DNA of 64,000 nucleotides, from positions 328,204 through 392,203 of the forward strand of contig CANLRI010000003.1 of NCBI GenBank assembly GCA_947493585.1, read 5' to 3'. Of the stretch, positions 25,600-34,572 are shown one piece after another. The position numbers and the translations under genes were made by a program. A model generated the notes under the pieces. That model saw only the letters and a list, made by a program, of their open reading frames with translations. It ran no database searches and was not told where the DNA came from. How positions within the stretch are numbered: the first letter of the stretch is position 1; each line of letters begins with the position of its first letter. The stretch is from an uncultured Planococcus sp. Its GTDB lineage: Bacteria > Bacillota > Bacilli > Bacillales_A > Planococcaceae.

Positions 25600-25631
25600 A
25601 GCTGACTTCCTTTCTATACGAAAACTTCTGA

Positions 25632-27440
25632 TTAGCCTGCTTCTGTTTGGGCGAGTTCCCGCAAGCGCAAACGTACTAAAGCTTGCTCGCCTTCGATGCC
25701 TTTTAATTCAGCGCTGAATGGTTCAATCGACAGCAACGGAGAATTCAGCAAAGCTGCCACGTCCGGTTGCTCAACAAGTGATTGGCTGATGATCACTTCG
25801 CCCGCATCTCCCTGCCCTTGCACACGCGCTGCTAGATTAACAGTGCGGCCGAAATAATCGAGCCGGTCGTTCGAATTGACGGCAATCGCCGGACCGCTGA
25901 ACAGGCCGAGCCTTAGTAGAAGTGTATCATTTGTCTGTTCGTTAAAGGCATCCAATTTTTCCTGGATCGCGAGCGCTGCTTTGACGCCGTCCGCAGGTTT
26001 TGAGAATACTGCCATGACCGCGTCACCAATCGTCTTGACGACACTGCCGGAATTCTGCTTGATGTGTCCGGTCAAAAAGTCGAAATGGCCGCGCACACGC
26101 CCGTAGGCATTGGCATCTCCCGCTTCTTCGTACAGCGCGGTAGAACCTTTCAGATCCGTAAAGAGAATCGTCACATGACCGATGGCGATTTTCTGCCCCG
26201 GTGCCAACACTTCTGATGAAAACAAATCACAGAATTCTTGCATGGCGGTCACTTTCGCCGCCGTTACCGTGTCTTTGCTCCAGTCGGAATTTTCCAGCGC
26301 AACGACAATGTCTTTTTCGCTGTCGTTGATGACGGAAATGTCCGATGCTTCCCGCGATTCCTCTATCCATCCCGCTTCCGTATAACGGAACGAACCCTTT
26401 TGCCCGACTGGCACTTGATCATTTTTTTGCAGCACCCTCAAACGCATTGACGCCTGATCCGCTAGCGAAAATTTCGCTGTGTCGCCAGGATGCACGATGC
26501 GCTGTGCTCTAACATGCGGCGTGATCATCGGGCCACCGACGCAATACACTTCCGCATAGGCTTGGCGGACGTTCGGGTGCACCGCAAATTGCAACTCAAC
26601 AGACTGGTCGAAGTTCGCATCGTACAGGACGCCGCACAAGTCGCAATGGAATTGCTGTTCGAGCCCGGACAAGCTGCGGTAATCGTCTTTCGATACGCGG
26701 CAATTTGGGCAAATGACGTGCCAGCTCATGTCCGAGAGTCCGATTTTCGTTGCGTACAACAAGCCCCTCAACACTTGCTCACTGTCCATCTCCCAAAGCT
26801 TGGCGAGTTGGCTTGGCACCAATTGCGCCGCATCTTGGTCGCTGCTTTCAGCGAGATGCGCTTTTAGCTGCGCAATGAATTCCTCTTCGACTGGATAAGC
26901 GCGTAACTCATTCGAAAGCCGTTCGAGTTCGGCATGGTTCACTTTCGGTGCAATGGTTTTCGATAGTTTGGATGGCTGTGCATCCAGTTGGACATTCTCC
27001 AAATACAGCATAATTTTTTTGACTGCCGGCAGTCCAGTCGTCTGGATGGCCGGGTAGGCAAGCGCATTGCGCGGTGCGAACTCGGCCGTTAAGCGGACTT
27101 TCGTCTGCATGCCGAAACTTGCTGCATCGGACAACTCGACTTTCAATTTGTAATACAATAGCGGGCCCGACAAATATCGCCGCTCGACCGTGTAATACTC
27201 CTGTTCCTCCCATTCGAACGGAAACTCCTGCCATTTCATCGGCACAAGCCCCATCACTTTCGTTGCTGCTTCCCGGTAAAACACGCCGCCGGTTTCCGTT
27301 TTTGCCTGGCCGAACGCTACAGGAAACAAGCCGATCGCGTCGTTCATCCGGTTATTGTCAGCGAGCAGCTGCCATGCCAATTCACAGCCGATCGGAAATT
27401 CCTGTTCGAGTATGTAAACTTTCGGTTTTAATTTCATCAT
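25632..27440 (-). CDS. Class III adenylate cyclase with N-terminal DUF5939-like region
   Basis: Predicted to make cAMP. The C-terminal catalytic domain (about residues 410-560) has both metal-binding Asp (in ILFTDLKGSTALYEE and KTIGDAVMAVF), the purine-selecting Lys (VVKTIGD) and Asp (LDYFGRTVNLAARV), and the transition-state Asn and Arg in NLAARV, so it looks active and ATP-specific. A zinc-ribbon-like CPNC...CDLC precedes it at about residues 240-270. The long N-terminal half resembles a lipid-binding/SRPBCC-like fold. Its neighbours are c-di-GMP enzymes; a cAMP receptor was not seen in the window. Confidence 0.85.
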   Translation of the reverse strand: MMKLKPKVYILEQEFPIGCELAWQLLADNNRMNDAIGLFPVAFGQAKTETGGVFYREAATKVMGLVPMKWQEFPFEWEEQEYYTVERRYLSGPLLYYKLKVELSDAASFGMQTKVRLTAEFAPRNALAYPAIQTTGLPAVKKIMLYLENVQLDAQPSKLSKTIAPKVNHAELERLSNELRAYPVEEEFIAQLKAHLAESSDQDAAQLVPSQLAKLWEMDSEQVLRGLLYATKIGLSDMSWHVICPNCRVSKDDYRSLSGLEQQFHCDLCGVLYDANFDQSVELQFAVHPNVRQAYAEVYCVGGPMITPHVRAQRIVHPGDTAKFSLADQASMRLRVLQKNDQVPVGQKGSFRYTEAGWIEESREASDISVINDSEKDIVVALENSDWSKDTVTAAKVTAMQEFCDLFSSEVLAPGQKIAIGHVTILFTDLKGSTALYEEAGDANAYGRVRGHFDFLTGHIKQNSGSVVKTIGDAVMAVFSKPADGVKAALAIQEKLDAFNEQTNDTLLLRLGLFSGPAIAVNSNDRLDYFGRTVNLAARVQGQGDAGEVIISQSLVEQPDVAALLNSPLLSIEPFSAELKGIEGEQALVRLRLRELAQTEAG

Positions 27441-27449
27441 CGTTCACTC

Positions 27450-27794
27450 CTATGTCAATGCAATCGCCAAAGCCAGGAACAATAGGTGGAAAATCTGGTC
27501 AGCCATAATCGTCAGCCATCTGCTTTCAGGCCCTGTCGTCATCTGGACGCGCTTGACCCAAAACTGGACAAAGCTGCGCCGATCCAAGATTACGTGGCTG
27601 ATGAAGATCACCGCGATCGCCGTCAGCGACAAGCCGCCCGCAAGCAACCCGAACAAACTGACAATCGTGGTATAAACCGTCACATGCACTAGCAGTGGCA
27701 GCCATTTTGTCGCTTTGTACTTTGCCATCCAAGACGTCTGGAACAGAAAATCACCGGTCAAATGCCCCAGCAGTAAAACCTCAAACATGCTCAT
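27450..27794 (-). CDS. DUF3307-family membrane protein
   Basis: 114 residues with three or four membrane helices and the signature LLLGHLTGDFLFQTSWMAKYK near the N-terminus, then a LVHVTVYT segment with conserved His. These features define the DUF3307 family, of unknown role, often next to regulators. It overlaps the end of the HD-GYP gene by 4 nt. Confidence 0.8.
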   Translation of the reverse strand: MSMFEVLLLGHLTGDFLFQTSWMAKYKATKWLPLLVHVTVYTTIVSLFGLLAGGLSLTAIAVIFISHVILDRRSFVQFWVKRVQMTTGPESRWLTIMADQIFHLLFLALAIALT

Positions 27795-28936
27795 ATCCGG
27801 TATCTCCGCTCTGTTTTATACGTACTTAAATCGTAATCGCATTCTTTCAAGATCGAAATCATCGCATCGACCAATTCCGCTTCGAATAACTCGCCGCGGC
27901 AGCGCAGCAATTCTTCTGCGCTTTCTTTCGGAGTGAAGCCTTTGCTGTACGGGCGCACGGTGGTCATCGCATCAAAAGTATCCGCGACGCCGACAATGCG
28001 CGCGAATAAAGGAATCGCATCTCCTTGGAGCCCTTCCGGATAACCGCTGCCGTTCAAGCGCTCGTGATGGGATTTCGCCGTTTCCACCGCTCGCTCCATC
28101 GCATGTCTCGGTTCCATGTTTGCGAGAATCCCGGCACCGATCACCGTGTGCTGTTGGATCGCCTGGAATTCGTCTTTCGTTAAACGGCCGGGTTTTTGCA
28201 GCAAATCATCACGGATGCCGATTTTCCCGATATCGTGAAGCAGCGCGGCTTTATACAGCTCTTCGCATTCGGCCGGCGCCATGCCGATTTTCTGCGCGAT
28301 CCATAAAGCATAATTCGCCACGCGCCCCGAATGCCCCGCTGTATAAGGATCGCGTGCATCAAGCATGGTCGCGAGCGTGCGGATCATGCTGATGAGCATG
28401 CGGTTTAGCTCATCGTACATTTGGCTATTGTGCAGCGCGAGCGCAGATTGATGCGCCAGCGCTTCCGCTAAAAGCAGGTCCTGCTCGGTGAAAAATACGC
28501 CGTCCCGCTTATTAAGCAATTGCAAAGAGCCGAGCAATTGGCTTTTGACAATCAACGGAACCGTCAAGAGAGAGCTCGTGATGAATCCGCTCTCCCGGTC
28601 AATCCGTTCGTTCCAATCGGCGTGCCGCGTGACGTCTTCAATGCGTTCGGCCTGGCCCGTTTCGAGCACTTTCCATACGACGCCTTGCCCTCTCGGCACT
28701 TTCACATCGAGAATTTCTTCGGCAGCCGCACCGAATGCGGACACGGCCTGCAAGTGCTGCCCGTCTGTATCCGCAATCCACAAAGTGCCAGCTTCCGCTC
28801 CGATGACGTGCATCATCTGCTGCAGAATGTTATCGAATACTTTATCCTGCTCAAGATGGGAATTGAGCTCTTTCGATGCATCCCATAACGCCATCAACTC
28901 CTGGATGCGCTGTTCCAATTGTTCGGTTTCATTCAT
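27791..28936 (-). CDS. GAF-HD-GYP protein, putative c-di-GMP phosphodiesterase
   Basis: The N-terminal part (about residues 15-170) is a GAF domain (VIGAEAGTLWIADTDGQ, then SLLTVPLIVKSQLLGSLQLL). The C-terminal HD-GYP domain has YTAGHSGRVANYA, LLHDIGKIGI and HHERLNGSGYPEGL. HD-GYP enzymes hydrolyse c-di-GMP to GMP. The usual Asp of HHERxDGxGYP is Asn here; the metal-binding HD residues are kept, so activity is likely. Its neighbours are DUF3307 and the cyclase. Confidence 0.88.
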   Translation of the reverse strand: MNETEQLEQRIQELMALWDASKELNSHLEQDKVFDNILQQMMHVIGAEAGTLWIADTDGQHLQAVSAFGAAAEEILDVKVPRGQGVVWKVLETGQAERIEDVTRHADWNERIDRESGFITSSLLTVPLIVKSQLLGSLQLLNKRDGVFFTEQDLLLAEALAHQSALALHNSQMYDELNRMLISMIRTLATMLDARDPYTAGHSGRVANYALWIAQKIGMAPAECEELYKAALLHDIGKIGIRDDLLQKPGRLTKDEFQAIQQHTVIGAGILANMEPRHAMERAVETAKSHHERLNGSGYPEGLQGDAIPLFARIVGVADTFDAMTTVRPYSKGFTPKESAEELLRCRGELFEAELVDAMISILKECDYDLSTYKTERRYRI

Positions 28937-29130
28937 GAAGGGCCTCCGCTATAAGTTTTTACTTTGAAATCAAGATGAATTATTTATTCCAAACGATAGC
29001 TTATTATTACGTTTCCCACAATAGCTTTGGAGTGTCCAGATGAAAAATTTTACATTTTCATATGCCTTCTATCTATAATCCTGTCACTTTTATTATCGGC
29101 AGTTTCCATAAAACATTTACTAATCTCCAT

Positions 29131-29163
29131 AAAAAAACCGGACCCTAAGGAGTCCGGTTTTTT
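29131..29163 (-). terminator. Intrinsic terminator after the STAS-domain gene
   Basis: AACCGGACTCC and AGTCCGGTTT (near-perfect stem with loop TTAGG) with a T run on the minus strand, directly at the stop codon of the STAS gene. Confidence 0.85.
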
Positions 29164-29994
29164 TCACGATTCGATTTTTTCCAAGCTTTCCAGCGCTTGC
29201 TTAACGGTCGCATAAGCATCTGTCGACGACAATTGAATGCCCGACCGGACGATGGTCTGCACCAAATCCGGGCGCAGCCCCGCCACGACGACGTGAATGC
29301 CCATCAAGCTGAGCGTGCTGCCGATATGGTGGATCGCTTCTGCGGTCTGGTCGTCAATCTTCAAGACGCCCGAGAAATCCGTGATGACGTGATACACATC
29401 CATCTCCGCAATGTGCGGGATGACATTTGTCAAAATGTGATTGACCCGGTAGCTATCGAGATAGCCGATCAATGGCAACACGACCACATCGTCTGCGACC
29501 GGGACGACCGGCGCCGATAGCGAAATCATCTCGCTTTGCATTTCCGCTTCGTATTTTTCCTGAAACCGTTCGAACGCAAAGAAAGTTTCGTTCAGGCTGA
29601 CATCGAGCAAGGTATTGACGCGTTTGATGACCAGCGCATTCTCTTCTAGGCTGAGACCTGATTTGACGCTCAACTCCGTGAACAGCTCCACCATAACGGC
29701 GCGCGTCGGCGGATAACGCACAACGATTTCTGAAATCTTGCCGCCAGCCGATACTTGCATCTCCGCGTTTTGCTTGCTCCACTCAATGAGTGCATCCGGT
29801 ACTTCAAGGTCGCTCTCTTCGCCAATGGTCTTACCGAGATAACCCAGCAATTCCTCGTACATATCCACCGCGCGCAAACGTTCCTCTGCCGGGATATCCT
29901 GGTCGATTTTCGCAAGCACCCGGTCCACTACTTGTCCAGCGAGCATACGTGGGCTCGCTGTGATATATCCGCAAAACTCCGTAAATGAAGACAT
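29164..29994 (-). CDS. STAS-domain RsbR-like co-antagonist
   Basis: The 276-residue protein from ATG 29994 (AAGGTGG 8 nt upstream) has an N-terminal RsbR-type helical region and a C-terminal STAS domain: VVVLPLIGYLDSYRVNHIL and HVITDFSGVLKIDD, then MGIHVVVAGLRPDLVQTIV. Such proteins form stressosomes that control sigma-B. The Thr/Ser phospho-sites of RsbRA are not both evident; the DFSGV segment has Ser at the usual phosphosite region. The upstream open frame to 30357 is not used. Confidence 0.8.
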   Translation of the reverse strand: MSSFTEFCGYITASPRMLAGQVVDRVLAKIDQDIPAEERLRAVDMYEELLGYLGKTIGEESDLEVPDALIEWSKQNAEMQVSAGGKISEIVVRYPPTRAVMVELFTELSVKSGLSLEENALVIKRVNTLLDVSLNETFFAFERFQEKYEAEMQSEMISLSAPVVPVADDVVVLPLIGYLDSYRVNHILTNVIPHIAEMDVYHVITDFSGVLKIDDQTAEAIHHIGSTLSLMGIHVVVAGLRPDLVQTIVRSGIQLSSTDAYATVKQALESLEKIES

Positions 29995-30097
29995 TCCGTC
30001 TGCCACCTTTTCCAATGAATTGCTTTCAGTATACCATTTTGTATAAGGGCCGGCACGTCGATATGACCATGGAAATGACAATGTCATACTCCTGTAA

Positions 30098-30132
30098 CAA
30101 AGCCCCGCCTGCAGTTTCAGGCGGGGCTTTGT
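30098..30132. terminator. Strong terminator between the STAS and DinB genes
   Basis: AAAGCCCCGCCTG and CAGGCGGGGCTTT form a 13-bp perfect stem around CAGTTT, with few T after. It ends the dinB-like transcript. Confidence 0.8.
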
Positions 30133-30137
30133 TCTAG

Positions 30138-30599
30138 TTATTGAATTTTGATCGTTTTGCGGATAGCGCTCATCGTTCCGAGATGAAGCGCATCGTGTGA
30201 AATCATGAATGCCAAGACTTCCCCGAGCGTCTCCATTCCGAGAAATGGCTCGAGCAATTTGCTGTCGAGCTTGCCGGCCGTCACACGTTCGATCTGGTCG
30301 GGCTGGTCGCGCAGCACCTGCTTGAGTTCTTCTAATGACGGCACTTCGCCTTCCCAATTTTGCGGGGATGTGCCGCTTGCGAATAATTCTTTATAGCGTT
30401 CCGGCAAAAACGGCTCCGTGCCGAGTGATTTCGAGACGAAACTATCGATGCCCGTTGCCAAATGCCCCGCATTCCAACGGATCGAGTTGCGAAACGGCGC
30501 CGGCATTTGGTCCGCTTCTTCTTCACTCATCTTGTCCAGCAGCTTGATGATCATGCCGCGCCAAGTTTTCCACTGCCGAAACATTATTTCTTCGTTCAT
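30138..30599 (-). CDS. DinB-like protein
   Basis: A 153-residue four-helix-bundle protein of the DinB superfamily (RWNAGHLATGIDSFVSKSLG, then HDALHLGTM at the end). His residues in GHL and HDALHLG are the probable metal ligands. Members include bacillithiol transferases, but the specific role here is not known. Monocistronic between terminator and the EAL region. Confidence 0.8.
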   Translation of the reverse strand: MNEEIMFRQWKTWRGMIIKLLDKMSEEEADQMPAPFRNSIRWNAGHLATGIDSFVSKSLGTEPFLPERYKELFASGTSPQNWEGEVPSLEELKQVLRDQPDQIERVTAGKLDSKLLEPFLGMETLGEVLAFMISHDALHLGTMSAIRKTIKIQ

Positions 30600-30759
30600 C
30601 CTATCGCCTCCTGAAAAGTTAATAGCTCCATTTTAGCGTTTTCACAGGAAGCTAGGCAAAGCTTCCGACTTGCAGTATTAAAGTCATATCATAAAGCTAA
30701 CCATTTTTTGGTAGATACTTTGCCTTTTATGCCTTAAAATCTAATTTTGTAAATACTTC

Positions 30760-30787
30760 TTGTGAATTAAGTCACATCCGATATACT
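30760..30787 (+). promoter_or_regulatory. Sigma-A promoter of the EAL gene with CRP/FNR-type dyad
   Basis: TTGTGA (30760-30765), 16 nt, then TATACT (30782-30787). The dyad TGTGA-N6-TCACA (30761-30776) overlaps the -35 box and spacer. This is the exact consensus of the CRP/FNR family; the placement over the -35 suggests repression or a steric effect. Confidence 0.7.
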
Positions 30788-30818
30788 TTAATTACCACAA
30801 ATTTAAGGGGGAGCATGT

Positions 30819-31820
30819 TTGAGCTGCAATAATTGTTCTGTCTCGACACTGACTTTTGATATTCGCCTGAGCGGTGAATTAAACCATTCCATTATTCCCA
30901 TTGCCATAGATCATCTAGAACGCCAAGGCTTGGACGTCTCTTTGAAAGACAGCCGGCTCCGTATGAACGAGTTCGGCGCACGCGAATTTTTGAGCTTTTG
31001 CGAAGACTTGCTGGAAACTGAATTGGCGGAATTCCGCATCAACAGGGAAAGCTATCAACCAATTACCGATATGCACCAAGTCTTCGATATGGAGTGGATC
31101 GATGAAGTCATCCAGAATGAACGCATCGTCTCCCATTTCCAGCCGATCGTCGACCAAAACCGCAATGTCTTCGCTTATGAAATGCTCGCACGGTTCCATG
31201 ACGCCGACGGAAAAGTTATTTATCCGAACACGATTTTCCCTGCGGCGAAAAGCCGCGGCCGCTTGTACGCGCTTGACCGCGTCTGCCGGATGACCGCTGT
31301 TCGGGCGGCTGGCCAATTGTCCGGTGAGAAAGCATTCATCAATTTCATTCCAACGTCAATTTACTCGCCGGAATTTTGTCTGCGTTCGACAATCGATCTG
31401 GCCCACCAAACAGGTGTCGACCCAAACCAATTGGTGTTCGAAGTTGTCGAATCCGAGAAAGTCGATGACCTCGAGCATTTGAAACATATCCTCGGCTATT
31501 ATAAATCGAGAGGCTTCCAATACGCACTCGATGATGTCGGCGAAGGCTATAGCACCGCCGAAGTGCTTCATGAACTGAAGCCCCATTTCATGAAACTCGA
31601 TATGAAATATGTGTTTGGCGTTGCTCAAGATGCGGATAAGCAGAAAGTGGCACAAAGCTTTCTCCAAAAAGCACAAGCTGTTGGCTCGACGCCGCTTGCA
31701 GAAGGCATCGAAACCGAGGAAGATTTCTTGTGTCTAAAAGCACAAGGCTATGAATTATTCCAAGGCTATTATTTCGGCAAGCCGGCGGCAGCACCGCTTG
31801 CCATTAATACGGCTTCATAA
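30819..31820 (+). CDS. EAL-domain protein, putative c-di-GMP phosphodiesterase
   Basis: The first 90 residues are an N-terminal region with no clear domain; an EAL domain covers about residues 90-325: FAYEMLARF (the E of EAL kept, as EML), NFIPTSIY, VFEVVES, LDDVGEGYST, FMKLDMKY, AEGIETEEDF and QGYYFGKPA. The metal-binding and catalytic residues E, N, E, DD, K, D, E, Q are all kept, so it looks active. The start is TTG at 30819, after GGGGGAG, because the nearby ATG frame stops at once. N-terminal CxxC (SCNNCSV) is notable. Confidence 0.88.
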   Translation: MSCNNCSVSTLTFDIRLSGELNHSIIPIAIDHLERQGLDVSLKDSRLRMNEFGAREFLSFCEDLLETELAEFRINRESYQPITDMHQVFDMEWIDEVIQNERIVSHFQPIVDQNRNVFAYEMLARFHDADGKVIYPNTIFPAAKSRGRLYALDRVCRMTAVRAAGQLSGEKAFINFIPTSIYSPEFCLRSTIDLAHQTGVDPNQLVFEVVESEKVDDLEHLKHILGYYKSRGFQYALDDVGEGYSTAEVLHELKPHFMKLDMKYVFGVAQDADKQKVAQSFLQKAQAVGSTPLAEGIETEEDFLCLKAQGYELFQGYYFGKPAAAPLAINTAS

Positions 31821-31829
31821 TCTGAAAAC

Positions 31830-31864
31830 CCTTCGCGCTCTAGTTAGAGTACGAAGGGTTTTTA
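31830..31864 (+). terminator. Terminator after the EAL gene
   Basis: ACCCTTCGCGCTCTA and TAGAGTACGAAGGGTT form a stem with mismatches, followed by a T run. Confidence 0.8.
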
Positions 31865-31881
31865 GATGCATTGATTATCGC

Positions 31882-33408
31882 CTATTGTTCCAAGGCCGCT
31901 CCACTGTCTACACTTACTTGAGGTTCACCGCCGGTTTCTTCGAAGAAAGGACCTTCGTTCAGATCGACATCAGTACTGTCTACGCTCGCACCGCCGTGCA
32001 TTTTAAAAACATTTGAAACAACTGCCCCATATAACTTTCCGCTGCCAACCAATTCAACTGTCGCATTCGGTGCATAGACAACGGTCGAATCTGATCTAGC
32101 GCTTGTGCCACCTGATACTTTAATGGATTTCCCGCCAGTTATCAGCTGACCTGTGAATCCTGCAGAGCCAACGATTTCAATATTAGCATCGCTTGCATAT
32201 AAAGAAGCATTAAATTCGGCGTAACTGGTGCTCACCATAGTTTTAGGATTGGCTGCATCAGGAGATGGTCCCAGATAAACAAACAAGTCCTGCCCACCGC
32301 TTTTATTCAGATTTCCTTTGATGCTTATATTATTGCGCACGTACAAAGTTAAACGGGCTCCATTGGTACTGATGACATCCAAATGGCCTTGTCCTGAAAT
32401 ACTGTCGACCACCAATGATACATCTTTGTTCCCGATGTCGAATGTTAATTTATAATCACTTGCAAAGTTGATAGCCTTTACTTGGGTATTCTGATCAAGT
32501 TTAATCGTAGCATTCGGAGCGATGTAGCTAGTGATATTTATATTCCCATCTTTGATGAAATCATGTGTATTTCCATCTTTCGAAACTTGTTGGTTCGCCA
32601 TCATTGGATAGCTAGGAAACGGGGTTGGAAATGGGGGCAAAACCATCTCTTGAGCATGTCCGCCTTTTTCAACCATGGGTTTTTTCTGATCGAACCACCA
32701 CTGCTGATTTTTATCGTATTTGAATACATTCCCGTTGCTGTTAGCTGGTATATAAACTTTCCCGTTAATGGTTGGATTCCCGTCTATCTCCAACACCTGA
32801 GGGGCAGGGTTGTCCATGATGATGTTGCCATTGACTGTCCCGTTAGTCAGCACCATACGGTTCTTGGCATAGACGCCTAGATTTTCAGGCATGACAACCC
32901 CTCCCCCTTCAGTATAGTTAAGTGTAAGAGGCATGGAAACTGTGCGTTCGCGGCCTCCGATGATGCCCTTAGAAACAATTTGATATTCGCGGCTGCCGGT
33001 GTCGGCATTCACTTTCACTAACTCTGTTGTAACTTTTGCTTGAGGCTGTTCGTCTTGCTGCATTTCAAAATTAGAGAAATCCTCAGGAATCAATTGGTTT
33101 CCGCTGCTGGCAGATAAAACGGCTTTTTCCAACTCGCGGTAGAATAAGACTTGGCTTAAAGAGGTATCCTGAGCCAAATCAGTTGCCGCTTTTTCAACTT
33201 CTTGCAGTTTTAATGTCGCTCCGCTTTCAGCAATATAATAGGCTGACTGGCTTTTAACCTCACCAGACGATTGCTTCATCGAATTCATTGTGGTCGCAAG
33301 CAATGCCATGCCCAATATAGAGAATAAAAGCAACAGCATGACGACCGTGACCATCGTGTAGCCAGATTCTCTTTTGCATAATGATAAGGCATCAATTCTC
33401 TTTTTCAA
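31882..33408 (-). CDS. PilX-like type IV pilus protein with N-terminal helix
   Basis: About 508 residues. The N-terminal membrane helix SGYTMVTVVMLLLLFSILGM and the following SQSAYYIAESGATLKLQEVE match the PilX/DUF4900-like minor pilin-associated type. The rest looks like beta-rich repeats (ANATIKLD, NATVELVGSGKLYG) such as those of adhesin/parallel-beta folds. The start may be TTG at 33408 (AAGGTG 6 nt upstream) or an ATG at 33441. It ends a three-gene unit with two prepilins. Function: probable pilus or competence-like surface component, not proven. Confidence 0.7.
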   Translation of the reverse strand: MKKRIDALSLCKRESGYTMVTVVMLLLLFSILGMALLATTMNSMKQSSGEVKSQSAYYIAESGATLKLQEVEKAATDLAQDTSLSQVLFYRELEKAVLSASSGNQLIPEDFSNFEMQQDEQPQAKVTTELVKVNADTGSREYQIVSKGIIGGRERTVSMPLTLNYTEGGGVVMPENLGVYAKNRMVLTNGTVNGNIIMDNPAPQVLEIDGNPTINGKVYIPANSNGNVFKYDKNQQWWFDQKKPMVEKGGHAQEMVLPPFPTPFPSYPMMANQQVSKDGNTHDFIKDGNINITSYIAPNATIKLDQNTQVKAINFASDYKLTFDIGNKDVSLVVDSISGQGHLDVISTNGARLTLYVRNNISIKGNLNKSGGQDLFVYLGPSPDAANPKTMVSTSYAEFNASLYASDANIEIVGSAGFTGQLITGGKSIKVSGGTSARSDSTVVYAPNATVELVGSGKLYGAVVSNVFKMHGGASVDSTDVDLNEGPFFEETGGEPQVSVDSGAALEQ

Positions 33409-33844
33409 TTTCGACACCTTCCCGCAGATAAATTTGTACATTCACTTCTTGTTTCTTGCCGGTTGTGCCATCCGTCTCCATGGAAATAGCCAATACTCGA
33501 TCTTCCATCTCAAAATTCAGCCCACTAATTCGTTCTGCCAGAACTGAAACATCCTGCCACAACTGGTCGTTTCGCAATTCAAAAACAATACGACCACCAC
33601 TTTGAACTACCAAACGATTTTCAGAGATAGTCATTTTTTCAGCACTTCTGACTTCTTTCGTAATGACTTTTATGGCGTAGCGCAGTTCCGTTAGCTGTTC
33701 AGCTGAATGCGTTTGCTGGCTATACGTTTTCTGCCCGTTGACCATAATGCCAATGATCAAGCTTAAGATAATCGAGCCAATCGCCAGCACTGCTAACAAT
33801 TCAACGAGGCTAATACCACGGTCATTGAGCATCCATTTTTTCAT
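33392..33844 (-). CDS. Prepilin-like protein (PilW type)
   Basis: 150 residues with a class III prepilin leader: DRGISLVELLAVLAIGSIIL, that is, a cleavage point at G/I followed by the conserved E at +5. The tail is soluble (SAEQLTELRYAIKVITKEVR). This type of protein requires a prepilin peptidase, which was not seen here. Overlaps its neighbours by a few nt on both sides (33841-33844 and 33392-33408). Confidence 0.8.
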   Translation of the reverse strand: MKKWMLNDRGISLVELLAVLAIGSIILSLIIGIMVNGQKTYSQQTHSAEQLTELRYAIKVITKEVRSAEKMTISENRLVVQSGGRIVFELRNDQLWQDVSVLAERISGLNFEMEDRVLAISMETDGTTGKKQEVNVQIYLREGVEIEKEN

Positions 33845-34296
33845 GGTGCCTCACCTTCCCATGTCAATATCGTTTCCATCTGCGCTTTGGGATTCGTATT
33901 AGGTTCTTCCACTAATTCAACCAACACTCTTGCTAGCCGAGCTTCCGTTTTCTCTAGATAAATATTCATCTTGTATTGTTGAACATCTTTTGAAAGAACG
34001 CCCCAATAAACTCCACTTTTCAATAAGTCTGGCTGTCTGTCATAACTAAGTTCTTCTTGGATGATGAAAAGGCGATTTTTCGGTACAGCTGGATGTGAAC
34101 TCAATTCAATGATTTTTTCCAACTCATTTTGAACTTCGTAAGTGCTGTTGAAAATGGTTTCTGAAGCCACATTCGTTTTGGCACCCATGCCGAACATCAT
34201 CAGAAATGTCGTCAGAATCAATGTTAGCAACACCATTGATGCCAATACTTCCACTAAAGTAAATCCATCTTTATTCGATAAAAACTTATTCAACAT
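33841..34296 (-). CDS. Prepilin-like protein (PilV type)
   Basis: 151 residues with the prepilin signature KDGFTLVEVLASMVLLTLIL (cleavage G/F, E at +5). First gene of the pil-like cluster, upstream of the PilW-like gene. Upstream of it is an AT-rich gap of about 130 bases with a terminator of the preceding gene. Confidence 0.82.
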   Translation of the reverse strand: MLNKFLSNKDGFTLVEVLASMVLLTLILTTFLMMFGMGAKTNVASETIFNSTYEVQNELEKIIELSSHPAVPKNRLFIIQEELSYDRQPDLLKSGVYWGVLSKDVQQYKMNIYLEKTEARLARVLVELVEEPNTNPKAQMETILTWEGEAP

Positions 34297-34428
34297 ATAT
34301 AATTCCCGCTTCCAAGTAGTTATTAAATACTAATTAAGTGCATTTTATTCCTATTAATTTTCAATTCATACTGGATTATACATCATTTAGTCCTATTAAT
34401 ATATTTCTGATGTCCATCTATTTTTCCA

Positions 34429-34463
34429 TAAAAAAAGAATGTCGCTGGGACATTCTTTTTTAG
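34429..34463. terminator. Terminator between the pil-like cluster and the YdhG-like gene
   Basis: AAAAGAATGTC and GACATTCTTTT (inner loop GCTGG) with A/T runs on both sides. It serves the YdhG-like gene on the minus strand. Confidence 0.85.
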
Positions 34464-34572
34464 GTACGAAATCTATAATTCTTTTTGCATTTAATCGGAA
34501 TAAAACTTCCAATAAAATTAAAATTTAAAATGCTTGACCTATTATTTCCACTTTGCCTCAAAGCTCCTGTAT

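Noticed and set aside
29027..29215. Small membrane-protein frame (TTG start, one hydrophobic helix)
   Set aside because: No ribosome site, and it runs through the terminator into the STAS gene on the other strand.
30735..30782. Sigma-D promoter for the EAL gene (TCCGATAT)
   Set aside because: The -10-like box is good, but no TAAA occurs at 15-nt spacing; the overlapping sigma-A boxes fit better.
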